Shown here one piece after another: positions 1 to 8,232 of a stretch of DNA of 55,144 bases. This DNA is from Chitinophagaceae bacterium (GTDB lineage: Bacteria > Bacteroidota > Bacteroidia > Chitinophagales > Chitinophagaceae). A program made the translations under genes and the position numbers. A model generated the notes under the pieces. That model did no database searches and was not told the DNA's origin. It saw only the letters and a program-made list of their open reading frames with translations. Positions within the stretch are counted from its first letter, which is position 1. The number at the start of each line of letters is the position of its first letter. Where the stretch lies: the NCBI GenBank assembly GCA_016787065.1, contig JAEUVD010000007.1:1-55144 (forward strand), written 5' to 3'.

Positions 1-1
1 A

Positions 2-763
2 ATTGATTACGCGATGCGTGTTGGTAATACTGATCAATTTAGTATCAGTGGTGAACTTCTTAAAGGCAGATTAGAAGACGGTAAGTATTATTACTCTGAA
101 GGCGGGAGTGAATTTAAAGTCACCAAAATTATTTCTTCAAAAACAGCCACTACTGTGCCGGTAGCAAGTGCTGGAGAAGCAGTTTCTTTTTCTGCTCTTT
201 CCAAGAATTGGGAACCCATGCGAGGAGATGAATTAAAGGCTGTTACAACTCGACCTACCTATACAGGAAATAATATTCGCTATAGTGCAAATAAACTTCA
301 GGAAGGCCAGTTGAGTTGCAAGGTTAATGGACGACCCTATACTTCCTTCATGGTTACTAAACCCGTTCGTATGCGAAACGCCGATATGTTAGATTTATTT
401 TTTGAAGCAGAAGACAAATCAGTTATCTGGATTCAACTCAATAAATTAACGGATATGAAGGAGATTCCCTTGCAAACAAAATCAGATACAAGTAATAAGG
501 AACGAATGTATGTTTGTAAATTCGCCTATATGCCGGAAGGATATCGACCTACGGACTTGCCAAATAATTACAGAGCTTTTGAAGATTTACGCGGAAATGC
601 CGGTGTTCGTGTTATTTATTTGAACCCCTATGAAAAGAAAATCGCTTTCGAATTTAATGGAATACTTCGCCCTAATTCAAAGATGCTAGAAGTTAATCCG
701 AATGCCGGATTATTTTACATTACGGAAGGACGGGTAGACAATATAGGTTGGGATGATTTCTAA
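2..763 (+). CDS. 3' part of an unidentified protein with an EF-Tu domain II-like segment (5' end cut by window)
   Basis: The reading frame is open to the left edge, so the ATG at 14 is probably internal and the protein is truncated here. I do not recognise the family. The first ~55 visible residues (VGNTDQFSISG, then GRLEDGKYYY, then a short strand ending AGEAVSFSAL) resemble the beta-barrel domain II of translation GTPases (ISGRG..GR(I/V)..G.....AG..V...L). No GTPase domain is visible in what remains. The rest is soluble-looking, with no membrane segment and no sorting tail; it ends IGWDDF. The next gene converges on it. The domain II resemblance is a by-eye impression; the function is unknown. 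Confidence 0.65.
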   Translation: MDYAMRVGNTDQFSISGELLKGRLEDGKYYYSEGGSEFKVTKIISSKTATTVPVASAGEAVSFSALSKNWEPMRGDELKAVTTRPTYTGNNIRYSANKLQEGQLSCKVNGRPYTSFMVTKPVRMRNADMLDLFFEAEDKSVIWIQLNKLTDMKEIPLQTKSDTSNKERMYVCKFAYMPEGYRPTDLPNNYRAFEDLRGNAGVRVIYLNPYEKKIAFEFNGILRPNSKMLEVNPNAGLFYITEGRVDNIGWDDF

Positions 764-825
764 AGAAAATTGAATTCAGTACACTTTTTAATAGCATCAA
801 GGTGAAACAACTTATCCATGTTTCA

Positions 826-1482
826 TCACTTCAAAACTGGTATTTGTTCTTGCATGGTTCTCCAATGTTTCTTTCTAAACAAACCATAAATGAAGAATTT
901 ACTGAATCGGTAATGAAATTTGAATTTGCCTTCATAATCTACACCTAGTTCACGATAATTGATCTTCGATAACGTGGTCATGCTTTCACGAATGGCTTTG
1001 GTGTATGCCGACGGGCCGGTCATGGCATGAACATCATTTGGGTACCTATTATGCTTGAGGTTATCGATAACAATCTCTAAGGTTTTCGCTAAAAATGGAT
1101 GACCCGGTTCGTAAACTAAAGCCCATTGAACATAATATTCTAAATTACTTTCTAAAGAAATAATGGCTGAATCGCTGGGTTGTATGAACGTATTAAATTT
1201 AGCCAAACTTAAGCTATCAATATCTAAATAAATACCTCCTTTCTTATAAAGAATAGCATACCGAAAAAAGTCTGCTTTAGCTGCACCTATGTTTATTTTA
1301 GAATAAAGATCGAAAATTTCGGACCCAAATTCCGATTGAATAAAATCAGAAACTCTTTGGTCATCATAAAATTGATATTCAAATTCAGGGTTTCTTTTTT
1401 TTAAATTATAAATATGCCATTTGGTTAGAAATGGAAGCTCATCTGTTTTATACGTTTGATAAATTACTTTTGGTATTGGCAT
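826..1482 (-). CDS. GT32-type glycosyltransferase (DXD sugar-binding family)
   Basis: A 218-residue protein that resembles the 'glycosyltransferase sugar-binding region containing DXD motif' family (GT32; capsule and LPS type transferases). It begins MPIPKVIYQTYK, the usual IPKxIxQxx opening. AAKADFFRYAILYKKGGIYLDID carries the acceptor/donor core, with the metal-binding DxD at about residues 87-89. A longer reading from a TTG at 1506 is possible, but that TTG lies inside a perfect TATATTTG promoter -7 element, so I chose the ATG at 1482. No signal peptide or membrane segment; it probably acts in the cytoplasm on an envelope polysaccharide. It stands alone, convergent with the gene before it and divergent from the one after. 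The sugar and acceptor cannot be read from sequence. Confidence 0.85.
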   Translation of the reverse strand: MPIPKVIYQTYKTDELPFLTKWHIYNLKKRNPEFEYQFYDDQRVSDFIQSEFGSEIFDLYSKINIGAAKADFFRYAILYKKGGIYLDIDSLSLAKFNTFIQPSDSAIISLESNLEYYVQWALVYEPGHPFLAKTLEIVIDNLKHNRYPNDVHAMTGPSAYTKAIRESMTTLSKINYRELGVDYEGKFKFHYRFSKFFIYGLFRKKHWRTMQEQIPVLK

Positions 1483-1503
1483 TCCGTATCTAATGCATTT
1501 TAT

Positions 1504-1511
1504 CAAATATA
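1504..1511 (-). promoter_or_regulatory. Promoter -7 element of the GT32 gene
   Basis: Read on the minus strand this is TATATTTG, a perfect match to the Bacteroidota -7 consensus TAnnTTTG. It lies about 20 nt before the ATG at 1482 and overlaps an alternative TTG start, which argues against that longer start. No clear TTTG -33 box is seen at the right distance. Confidence 0.5.
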
Positions 1512-1702
1512 GGGGTAGTAAAACGATATTTGAAATGTTCCCAAAGGTTAAATTGAAAAACCTACTTATAAAATTGGATTCTTAGTGCTAATAAGTTTTA
1601 CTAGTTGATGCAAAAAAATGGTGTTGGCGTTTAGCTCGCATGTGTTGCGGAAATACGTATAAATCCCAATAAAGAACGACATCAACTATATTTCAATTTT
1701 CC

Positions 1703-1734
1703 TTTGCCTCTTTGCGCTGAATACAATATTTTTG
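1703..1734 (+). promoter_or_regulatory. Promoter of the CoA-transferase A/PNP pair
   Basis: TTTG at 1703-1706, a 20 nt spacer, and a perfect -7 TATTTTTG at 1727-1734. This is the Bacteroidota housekeeping arrangement. It predicts transcription starting near 1740, about a dozen bases before the ATG at 1754. Confidence 0.6.
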
Positions 1735-1753
1735 AACCCAAAATTTCTTTCAT

Positions 1754-2470
1754 ATGGGAATGAATAAGTTAGTAAGTGGTGCTTCAGAGGCGATTCAGGA
1801 TATTAAGGATGGTATGACTATTATGTTAGGAGGTTTTGGATTGTGCGGTATACCGGAGAATAGTATTGCTGCTTTGGTAAAAAGCGGTGTTAGAAACTTA
1901 ACCTGTATTTCAAATAACGCAGGTGTTGATGACTTTGGAATTGGATTAATGTTGCAAAACAAGCAAGTGAAAAAAATGATTTCCTCATATGTTGGTGAAA
2001 ATGAAGAATTTGAACGACAGCTTCTCAGTGGTGAATTGGAAGTTGAATTAATACCACAAGGAACATTGGCTACTCGTTGCATGGCAACCGGTTATGGCAT
2101 GCCTGCTATTTTTACACCCGCCGGCGTTGGAACAGAAGTGGCAGAAGGAAAAGAAACTAGAACGTTTACAATGTACGGAGAAGAGAAAGAATACTTGATG
2201 GAAAGAGCTTTTGAAAGTGATTTCGCTATTGTGAAGGCTTGGAAAGCCGACAAACAAGGGAATCTAGTATTTAAAGATACAGCGCGTAATTTCAATCCCA
2301 TGATGGCTATGGCAGGTAGAATTACCATTGCAGAAGTAGAAGAAATAGTTGAAAACGGTGAACTAAATCCGAATGAAATTCATGTTCCTGGAATTTATGT
2401 TCATCTTCTTTTTAAAGGAGAACATTACGAAAAGCGAATTGAGCAACGAACGGTTCGTGCAAAAAACTAA
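1754..2470 (+). CDS. scoA: 3-oxoacid (succinyl/acetoacetyl) CoA-transferase, subunit A
   Basis: The alpha subunit of a family I CoA-transferase, which moves CoA between succinyl-CoA and acetoacetate or related acids. The family signature [11 protein letters not shown] is at about residues 26-36, followed by SNNAG and the GTEVAEGK segment. The length of 238 is normal for an A subunit. The catalytic glutamate of this family sits on the B subunit, which is not the next gene: a purine nucleoside phosphorylase follows after 24 nt. The partner must therefore be elsewhere. ATG 1754 is used; ATG 1760 would remove two residues. Substrate preference among succinate, acetate and butyrate cannot be told. 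Confidence 0.92.
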   Translation: MGMNKLVSGASEAIQDIKDGMTIMLGGFGLCGIPENSIAALVKSGVRNLTCISNNAGVDDFGIGLMLQNKQVKKMISSYVGENEEFERQLLSGELEVELIPQGTLATRCMATGYGMPAIFTPAGVGTEVAEGKETRTFTMYGEEKEYLMERAFESDFAIVKAWKADKQGNLVFKDTARNFNPMMAMAGRITIAEVEEIVENGELNPNEIHVPGIYVHLLFKGEHYEKRIEQRTVRAKN

Positions 2471-2494
2471 ATTACTTAAGAAAAGGTTATCCTC

Positions 2495-3319
2495 ATGGAA
2501 AATGTAAATACTGTTCGATTACAGGAAACTATTGATTTTATTAAAAATAAACTCGTGGCAGCACCTGAAGTGGGTATCATTTTAGGGAGTGGCCTCGGAG
2601 GATTGGTTGATGAATGCGAAATCTCTTTGTCGTTAGCATATTCAGAAATTCCAAACTTTCCTGTAAGCACGGTTAAAGGGCACGGTGGGCAGCTCATATT
2701 TGGTAAGATTAATGGCAAAGAAGTGGTAATGCTTAGTGGCCGATTTCACTATTACGAAGGCTATTCCATGCAGGAAGTAACTTTCCCGGTGAGAGTAATG
2801 AAGGGTTTAGGTGCAAAGTTATTGATGGTATCAAACGCAGCAGGTGGCATGAATAGAGAATTTAACGTGGGCGATTTAATGATTATTAGAGATCATATTA
2901 ATTTATTTCCTGAGCATCCTTTACGTGGTCGAAATGATGAACATATCGGCCCGCGTTTTCCGGATATGACGGAACCTTATGATCAATACTTCATAACAAA
3001 AGCAAAGCAAATAGCTTTGCGCAATCAAATTAAAGTTCACGAAGGAGTGTATATTGGATTACAAGGACCTACATTCGAAACTAAAGCGGAGTATAAATTT
3101 CTTCATGTTATAGGAGGCGATACCGTTGGTATGAGCACAGTTCCTGAGGTTATTGTTGCTATACATGCTGGCATGAAGGTTTTTGGAATGAGCGTTGTTA
3201 CCGATTTAGGTATTCGTGAAGAGAATAATATTATTACGCATGAAGAAGTACTGGAAGCTGCCCATAAAGCGGCTCCGCTCATGGCAAAAATATTTAAAGA
3301 ATTATTAGGAGAAATCTAA
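2495..3319 (+). CDS. Purine nucleoside phosphorylase (trimeric PNP/MTAP family)
   Basis: A 274-residue enzyme of purine salvage that splits (deoxy)nucleosides with phosphate to base plus ribose-1-phosphate. Family landmarks run in order: LGSGLG near residue 31 (phosphate loop), GRFHYYEGY at 82-90, SNAAGG at 113-118, GPTFET at 191-196 with the purine-binding Glu195, and GMSTVPEV at 212-219. The second purine-contact position, Asn in the human enzyme (Asn243), appears here as Asp237 in VVTDLG, as in methylthioadenosine phosphorylase, so preference for 6-oxo or 6-amino purines is open. It lies 24 nt behind the CoA-transferase subunit, probably co-transcribed. Cytoplasmic. Confidence 0.92.
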   Translation: MENVNTVRLQETIDFIKNKLVAAPEVGIILGSGLGGLVDECEISLSLAYSEIPNFPVSTVKGHGGQLIFGKINGKEVVMLSGRFHYYEGYSMQEVTFPVRVMKGLGAKLLMVSNAAGGMNREFNVGDLMIIRDHINLFPEHPLRGRNDEHIGPRFPDMTEPYDQYFITKAKQIALRNQIKVHEGVYIGLQGPTFETKAEYKFLHVIGGDTVGMSTVPEVIVAIHAGMKVFGMSVVTDLGIREENNIITHEEVLEAAHKAAPLMAKIFKELLGEI

Positions 3320-3331
3320 CATTGAACAATC

Positions 3332-3339
3332 TACCTTTG
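3332..3339 (+). promoter_or_regulatory. Promoter -7 element directly before the porin gene
   Basis: TACCTTTG is a perfect TAnnTTTG match and ends only 4 nt before the TTG start at 3344, which would give a leaderless or nearly leaderless mRNA. No clear -33 TTTG is seen, so confidence is moderate. Confidence 0.4.
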
Positions 3340-3343
3340 AAAC

Positions 3344-5284
3344 TTGGCTAAGCGCATTTCCGTCGTATCATTTTTGGTGATGCTCCTGTTTTTTCAAACG
3401 GATGCACAATTATTTTCAGGAAGAGCATCCGATACACCAGATATTAAAACGGATACAGCACAAAACAAAAAGCAACTTAAAACCAATGATAGTATTGTAA
3501 TTTATTATGTGTCTGCTTGGAATAATGTTCACCAAAGAGTAGATACCACAATTATCAATCAATATAGAAATCCATTTATATCCATTTGGGATCGTGATTT
3601 AGGAAATACAGGAACAGCTTATACTTCTTTGTTGTATAAACCAAACATGAATCCAGCCATGAAGTTGGGTATGCAAAATAACCTTGGGTATATCCCTATT
3701 CATGATAGCTTGAAATTTTACAATACCACTCGGCCTTATACCGACATTTATTATTGGATGGGAAGAAAACAAGAACAGTGTATACAATTGTTTCACACGC
3801 AGAATATTACCTCCGATTGGAATCTCTCCGCATCCTATCGAAAACTAGTTTCGCCTGGAAACTTCAAATATTTGCGCAGCAATCAGGATATTGCTTATTT
3901 AAATTCATGGTATCGAAGTAAAAAGCAACGCTATGAAAGTAAGGCTTCTTTGATTTATGCAAAAGTTCAGCAAGATGAAAGCGGTGGTATTTTGTCGGAA
4001 TCGCAACTCAGCGATGCCTCGTTTGTTGATAGACGTTTATTGCCGGTTTTGTATGAAGCCTCCTCTTTTTCTGTAAATCGTTCCTCTGTAGTTAATTCAA
4101 TTCGTAAGGTTTCTTTTAACCTTAACCATCATTATTTTTTTGGTAAAACGGTGAAAGATAGTTTAGGTAATACAACTTTCTTACCGAGCTTCGGATTGAA
4201 ACATCTGTGTTATTCAGATTTTATATATCAATTTTATGAAGATCAGGAACCCGACTCTGCCGAATATGGATATATTTATAACCTCGATCAATCCAACAAA
4301 GCTTCCTTGTATCACAAACATTTTTTAACTCAAATTGGAAACTCATTTTCGATAAATCAGAATATTAGACTGAAAGGTAAAGTTACTCGATTTGAAGCTG
4401 GTTATGGTTTAGAGTATGAACGAATAAATACGCGAAAAGGTGTTTCTACTTTTCTTAATAACTTTATTTTTGGTCAACTTCAAAAAGAGCAACAAGAGGG
4501 GGATCGTTGGAATTACAATGCCTTGGTAAAATTTTATTTTACTGGTAATGCCAAAGGAAATTTCATGGTACGAGCAAACGTCGGACGAAAAATTTCGGAA
4601 CATTTGGGTTATTTCAATTTAGAATTTAATCAAAGTTTACAATCCCCGGATTATAAACAGACCTATTACTATTACGATCTAACTTCCGAAAAAAACGGAC
4701 TGAAAAAGATTGCGATTAACCATCTAGCCGCAAGGTATATTAACACTTCAAAGCATTTTAACGTGGTGTTACAGCAATATTCTATTTTGAATATGATCTA
4801 TATTGATACCAATCAAATAATACGTCAATATGGTTCTTTGATACCCGTAACACAAGGTCTTATTTCAAAAACGTTTGCTTGGCGAAATTGGAAAATGGAT
4901 AATGATGTATTTTTTCAACAAGCACCTAACAATTCTCCAATTCACATTCCAAACTTCGCAACAAGTAATAGATTATATCTAAATCGAAATATTCTAAAGG
5001 AAAAACTAGCTATAGCAACCGGCATCGAAATGAGATATAATTCACCCTTTAAGACAGATCTTTACATACCGGTATTTCAATCCTTTACACCACAATACAC
5101 ACGTACCATATCGAACATACCGGGGTTCTCCTATTTTTTTAATTTCAAAATTAAGCGATTCCGTGCTGCGTTAAGTTTTGATGAAATTCAGCAACTTTAT
5201 GCTGTAAATAATTTGAATTATCCTCTTTATCCGACGCCCAATTTTATGATTAGATTCAAACTAAACTGGGTTTTTATTAATTAG
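3344..5284 (+). CDS. Putative porin (Porin_10/DUF4289-type outer-membrane beta-barrel)
   Basis: A 646-residue outer-membrane protein. The start is TTG 3344; in-frame TGA lies just upstream and the next ATG (3380) would cut into the signal peptide, which ends FFQTDAQ. The segment LGNTGTAYTSLLY and the later YYWMGRKQEQCIQLFHTQNI are what I recognise as the Bacteroidota 'putative porin' family. The rest alternates aromatic and polar residues as expected for barrel strands and ends in the strand FMIRFKLNWVFIN. It starts 24 nt after the PNP stop and may be read from the upstream promoter, its own -7 element, or both. The transported substrate is unknown. Confidence 0.82.
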   Translation: MAKRISVVSFLVMLLFFQTDAQLFSGRASDTPDIKTDTAQNKKQLKTNDSIVIYYVSAWNNVHQRVDTTIINQYRNPFISIWDRDLGNTGTAYTSLLYKPNMNPAMKLGMQNNLGYIPIHDSLKFYNTTRPYTDIYYWMGRKQEQCIQLFHTQNITSDWNLSASYRKLVSPGNFKYLRSNQDIAYLNSWYRSKKQRYESKASLIYAKVQQDESGGILSESQLSDASFVDRRLLPVLYEASSFSVNRSSVVNSIRKVSFNLNHHYFFGKTVKDSLGNTTFLPSFGLKHLCYSDFIYQFYEDQEPDSAEYGYIYNLDQSNKASLYHKHFLTQIGNSFSINQNIRLKGKVTRFEAGYGLEYERINTRKGVSTFLNNFIFGQLQKEQQEGDRWNYNALVKFYFTGNAKGNFMVRANVGRKISEHLGYFNLEFNQSLQSPDYKQTYYYYDLTSEKNGLKKIAINHLAARYINTSKHFNVVLQQYSILNMIYIDTNQIIRQYGSLIPVTQGLISKTFAWRNWKMDNDVFFQQAPNNSPIHIPNFATSNRLYLNRNILKEKLAIATGIEMRYNSPFKTDLYIPVFQSFTPQYTRTISNIPGFSYFFNFKIKRFRAALSFDEIQQLYAVNNLNYPLYPTPNFMIRFKLNWVFIN

Positions 5285-5440
5285 CCTAATCTCATCAAGT
5301 TCACAAGTGCTTGAATAGAATCGAATTTATGTGTGTAGTAAAATGAGCTATGCCACGCGTTTATTTTACTTTTCAATTCAAAACATCGGTATGTTTATTT
5401 CTGTTGTATTTTGCGGAAGTTTCGAGAATTAAGAATTTCT

Positions 5441-6253
5441 ATGAGAAAATTATCATTACTATGTTTAACGTTATTGGTTGTTCATTCATGTAAAGAACCA
5501 CTTGAACAGGAAACACAAGAAACACAGATTATACCCTCAGTATCTAATATCAGCTACTCAGTTGTGTCGTCGTTTCCTCATGATACAAATGCCTTTACCG
5601 AAGGTTTATTTGTTCATGATCAATTGATTTTTGAAAGTACAGGAGCTACGGATCAATTGCCACAAACCAGATCGTTATTTGGTGTACTCGATACGAATAA
5701 CGGCCGTATAAAAGTGAAGGCTGAGTTAGATGCAAAAAAATATTTTGGAGAAGGTATTGCTATTTTAGGTAACAAGATTTATCAATTAACCTACACAACA
5801 AAGGTTGGTTTCATTTATGATGCAACAACTTATAAAAAGCTTGGAGAATTTACAATTCCTACAGCAGAAGGGTGGGGCATTACTACCGATGGTACCTACC
5901 TTATCATGTCGGATGGAACGAGTAAACTAACCTATCTTGATCCGAATACGTTGCAAGTTGTAAAATCAATTGCAGTTACCTTGAATGGTTATTCGCGAGA
6001 TATGCTGAATGAATTGGAATACGTTGATGGATCTATTTTTGCCAATGTGTACACAACTCCTGAAATCGTAAAAATTAATCCGGATAATGGCGAAGTAGTT
6101 GGTAAAATTGATTTGTCGGGGTTGGTTTATCAGGCTCATCAGGAATACAATAAATCACTTGAATTGAATGGTATCGCCTATAATAGGGATAAGAAATTAT
6201 TTTATGTTACGGGTAAAATGTGGCCCAAGGTGTTTGTACTTGCTGTGCAATAG
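5441..6253 (+). CDS. Lipoprotein glutaminyl-peptide cyclotransferase (glutamine cyclotransferase family)
   Basis: A 270-residue plant/bacterial-type glutaminyl cyclase (beta-propeller fold), which converts N-terminal glutamine of exported peptides to pyroglutamate. The ATG at 5441 gives a clean lipoprotein signal, MRKLSLLCLTLLVVHSC, with the lipobox cysteine at 18; the upstream TTG at 5411 would add ten charged residues and is rejected. Family features seen: HDTNAFTEGL near the start, IFESTGATDQ, FGEGIA, EGWGITTD, SDGTS, LNELEYVDGSIFANVY, and LNGIAYNRDKKLFYVTGKMWP near the end. It is expected at the periplasmic face. Single-gene unit. T9SS cargo often starts with Gln after signal-peptide cleavage, so this enzyme may act on the secreted proteins encoded nearby (inference). 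Confidence 0.9.
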   Translation: MRKLSLLCLTLLVVHSCKEPLEQETQETQIIPSVSNISYSVVSSFPHDTNAFTEGLFVHDQLIFESTGATDQLPQTRSLFGVLDTNNGRIKVKAELDAKKYFGEGIAILGNKIYQLTYTTKVGFIYDATTYKKLGEFTIPTAEGWGITTDGTYLIMSDGTSKLTYLDPNTLQVVKSIAVTLNGYSRDMLNELEYVDGSIFANVYTTPEIVKINPDNGEVVGKIDLSGLVYQAHQEYNKSLELNGIAYNRDKKLFYVTGKMWPKVFVLAVQ

Positions 6254-6350
6254 AAAAGTTCAATAGTAAGTTTATCGCTGAATTTAGTTTACCTGAGTGG
6301 AATACTCCTTCTATTCTTTTATTAGAAGATTCTGTTTGTATTCAAAAAAA

Positions 6351-6386
6351 AACTATAAAAATAGTTGTATAACTAAATAAATAGTT
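6351..6386 (+). promoter_or_regulatory. Two tandem operator-like dyads for the BlaI-type repressor
   Basis: Dyad 1 at 6351-6366 is AACTATAAAAATAGTT (6-bp arms). Dyad 2 at 6371-6386 is AACTAAATAAATAGTT (5-bp arms). Their starts are exactly 20 bp apart, two helical turns, so two repressor dimers would sit on the same face. They overlap the likely promoter of the repressor gene, as in bla/mec autoregulated operons. Confidence 0.65.
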
Positions 6387-6395
6387 ATAGCTTCG
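6364..6395 (+). promoter_or_regulatory. Probable promoter of the blaI-like operon
   Basis: GTTG at 6364-6367, a 20 nt spacer, and TAGCTTCG at 6388-6395 (7 of 8 to TAnnTTTG). Both operator dyads cover the -33 box and spacer, consistent with repression by blocking polymerase. Confidence 0.4.
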
Positions 6396-6415
6396 TGTTA
6401 GATTAAATTTTCAAC

Positions 6416-6775
6416 GTGGAGAAACTTACCAAGGCAGAAGAAGAAATAATGTTACTCCTATGGAGTTTAGAAACAGCATTTGTTAAAGAAATAATAGAGG
6501 TAATGCCGGAACCGAAGTCGCATTATAATACTGTTTCTACCATTATTAAAATTCTTCAAGATAAGGGTTATGTATCCTACAAGGCTTATGGGAAAACCTA
6601 TCAATATTACCCTTTAGTTTCTAAGGATTCTTACTTTAAGGGTAATTTGAAACCGCTTTTGAAGAATTATTTTAATGGGTCTGCCAAACAACTTGTATCT
6701 TTTTTTATTAAGGAAAAGAAATTGTCGATTGAAGAATTGGAATTACTGATTAGCGAACTTAAAAAAACCAAATAG
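6416..6775 (+). CDS. BlaI/MecI/CopY-family transcriptional repressor
   Basis: A 119-residue winged-helix repressor with GTG start. The N-terminal part, LTKAEEEIMLLLW, then the recognition region HYNTVSTIIKILQDKGYV and wing YKAYGKTYQYYPLVS, match the Penicillinase_R family. The C-terminal half is the short helical dimerisation region. It is followed 2 nt later by an M56 peptidase/TonB gene, the standard BlaI-BlaR1 arrangement in Bacteroidota. Expected mechanism (family knowledge): it represses its own operon until cleaved or released after the membrane protein senses a signal. Two dyads upstream are the likely operators. No beta-lactamase gene is nearby, so the regulated process is unknown. 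Confidence 0.93.
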   Translation: MEKLTKAEEEIMLLLWSLETAFVKEIIEVMPEPKSHYNTVSTIIKILQDKGYVSYKAYGKTYQYYPLVSKDSYFKGNLKPLLKNYFNGSAKQLVSFFIKEKKLSIEELELLISELKKTK

Positions 6776-6777
6776 CT

Positions 6778-8085
6778 ATGTTATTATTCATGATAAAACA
6801 AATCGTATTGCTAGGTGTGTTCTATCTAAGTTATATGCTATGGCTTAGAAAGTTGCCGCTATTTCAATGGAATCGATATTTTATTTTAGTAGCAGTGCTA
6901 TTGGCTTGTATTTTACCATGTATTAATCCTTTTTCTGGAATATTAACTTCTTCAAACAGACCTGCTTCTTCAGTGGTACAAATTTCGCTACAAACAATAA
7001 CAGTTTACGCCAATAGTATTCAACAGAAGGAGTATGATTGGTTGGTCGTTTTTCGAGCCATATATTACATAGGGTTCGTTTGGGGGGTAACACGACTTTT
7101 TTTAGGAGTTTATATTATTCAACGAATCAAAAAACAATCACGTTTGGAAAAAATCGGAAATGAACTGGTTTATTTCAACCATACTATTGAATCGCCTTTT
7201 TCCTTTCTTTCCAATATCTATATTCCATCGAAGTATAAAGGAGAAGAAATAGTAAATACGATGATTATGCACGAAAAGGCACATATTGATTGTAAGCATA
7301 GTCGTGATAAAATTGTTTTTTCCATTCTTCAATCGCTCTGTTGGTTTAATCCGTTTATTTTTTTGTTTCACAGAGAAATTGAATTACAACATGAGTTCGA
7401 AGCAGATGCCGCTGCGGTTAAACAATCTTCAAACACCGATTATTATGTAGAACAATTACTTCAAGTTATTCGTTATGATCATATGCCAACCTATTTGGCG
7501 CATCACTTTTTTAATCATCCTTTAAAATCTCGTATTACTATGCTTTACAAAAAATCACCCATTACAACTTTTCAAAAACTTCTCCTGTTATCACTACCAA
7601 TAACGATTGGATTTTCATTTATCCTGTTGCAGAGTTTTGCCCAAACAAAGGATAATAAAATCAAATATACAATCATGAATCATCCCAAGGATACGATTCA
7701 AATTGAAGACCCAATTTCCGGAGATGTAAGAGCTGTAGTTTCTTCATTAGAACCGGATACTGTTTATGAAAATGTAGATAGAATGCCTGAGTTTCCGGGT
7801 GGTAACACTGCACTCATTTCTTATTTAAGTAAAGAAGTTCGTTATCCTGAAAATAGCAGAAAGGCTAATATTCAGGGAAAGGTATTGGTGCAATTTGTTG
7901 TTACCCAAACAGGAACGATCGATTATGTAAAAACCTTAAAGAAACCTTCCGAAGGTAATGAATTGGAAGCTGAAGCTTTGCGTGTAATTAAATCAATGCC
8001 TCGATGGAAACCTGGTGAATATCAAGGCAAACCGGTTAATGTCAATTATACACTACCTATTCAATTTAAACTAGCCGATAAATAA
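6778..8085 (+). CDS. BlaR1-type M56 membrane peptidase with C-terminal TonB domain
   Basis: A 435-residue inner-membrane protein. Several hydrophobic segments fill the N-terminal half (about 5-22, 33-50, 85-115). The gluzincin site HEKAH is at 165-169, followed by the downstream ELQHEFEADA zinc-ligand helix, typical of peptidase M56. A further membrane segment lies near 270-290. Residues from about 330 form a TonB C-terminal domain: MPEFPGGNTALISYL, the RYPENSRKANIQGKVLVQF core and the closing LPIQFKL. The penicillin-binding sensor domain of true BlaR1 is absent; the TonB domain takes its place, a layout common in Bacteroidota. Partner of the repressor directly upstream; the signal is unknown. 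Confidence 0.88.
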   Translation: MLLFMIKQIVLLGVFYLSYMLWLRKLPLFQWNRYFILVAVLLACILPCINPFSGILTSSNRPASSVVQISLQTITVYANSIQQKEYDWLVVFRAIYYIGFVWGVTRLFLGVYIIQRIKKQSRLEKIGNELVYFNHTIESPFSFLSNIYIPSKYKGEEIVNTMIMHEKAHIDCKHSRDKIVFSILQSLCWFNPFIFLFHREIELQHEFEADAAAVKQSSNTDYYVEQLLQVIRYDHMPTYLAHHFFNHPLKSRITMLYKKSPITTFQKLLLLSLPITIGFSFILLQSFAQTKDNKIKYTIMNHPKDTIQIEDPISGDVRAVVSSLEPDTVYENVDRMPEFPGGNTALISYLSKEVRYPENSRKANIQGKVLVQFVVTQTGTIDYVKTLKKPSEGNELEAEALRVIKSMPRWKPGEYQGKPVNVNYTLPIQFKLADK

Positions 8086-8179
8086 ACGTTACCTCTTGTA
8101 TTCATTTCAGTTATCAAGAAGCTTGTGTAATTATACATGTTATCTTGAAGTCTTCTAAATCTTACTTTCCCACCATTTA

Positions 8180-8211
8180 TTTGATAGTTTGGTAAAAGGA
8201 ACATTACTTTG
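8180..8211 (+). promoter_or_regulatory. Promoter of the M6 protease gene
   Basis: TTTG at 8180-8183, a 20 nt spacer, and TTACTTTG at 8204-8211 (7 of 8 to the -7 consensus). The start codon follows 21 nt later. Confidence 0.5.
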
Positions 8212-8232
8212 AATGACGGTTAACTTTCATTC

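Noticed and set aside
803..825. TGAAACA/TGTTTCA hairpin between the first two convergent genes
   Set aside because: AT-rich 7-bp stem with a 9-nt loop and no T run; too weak to call a terminator.
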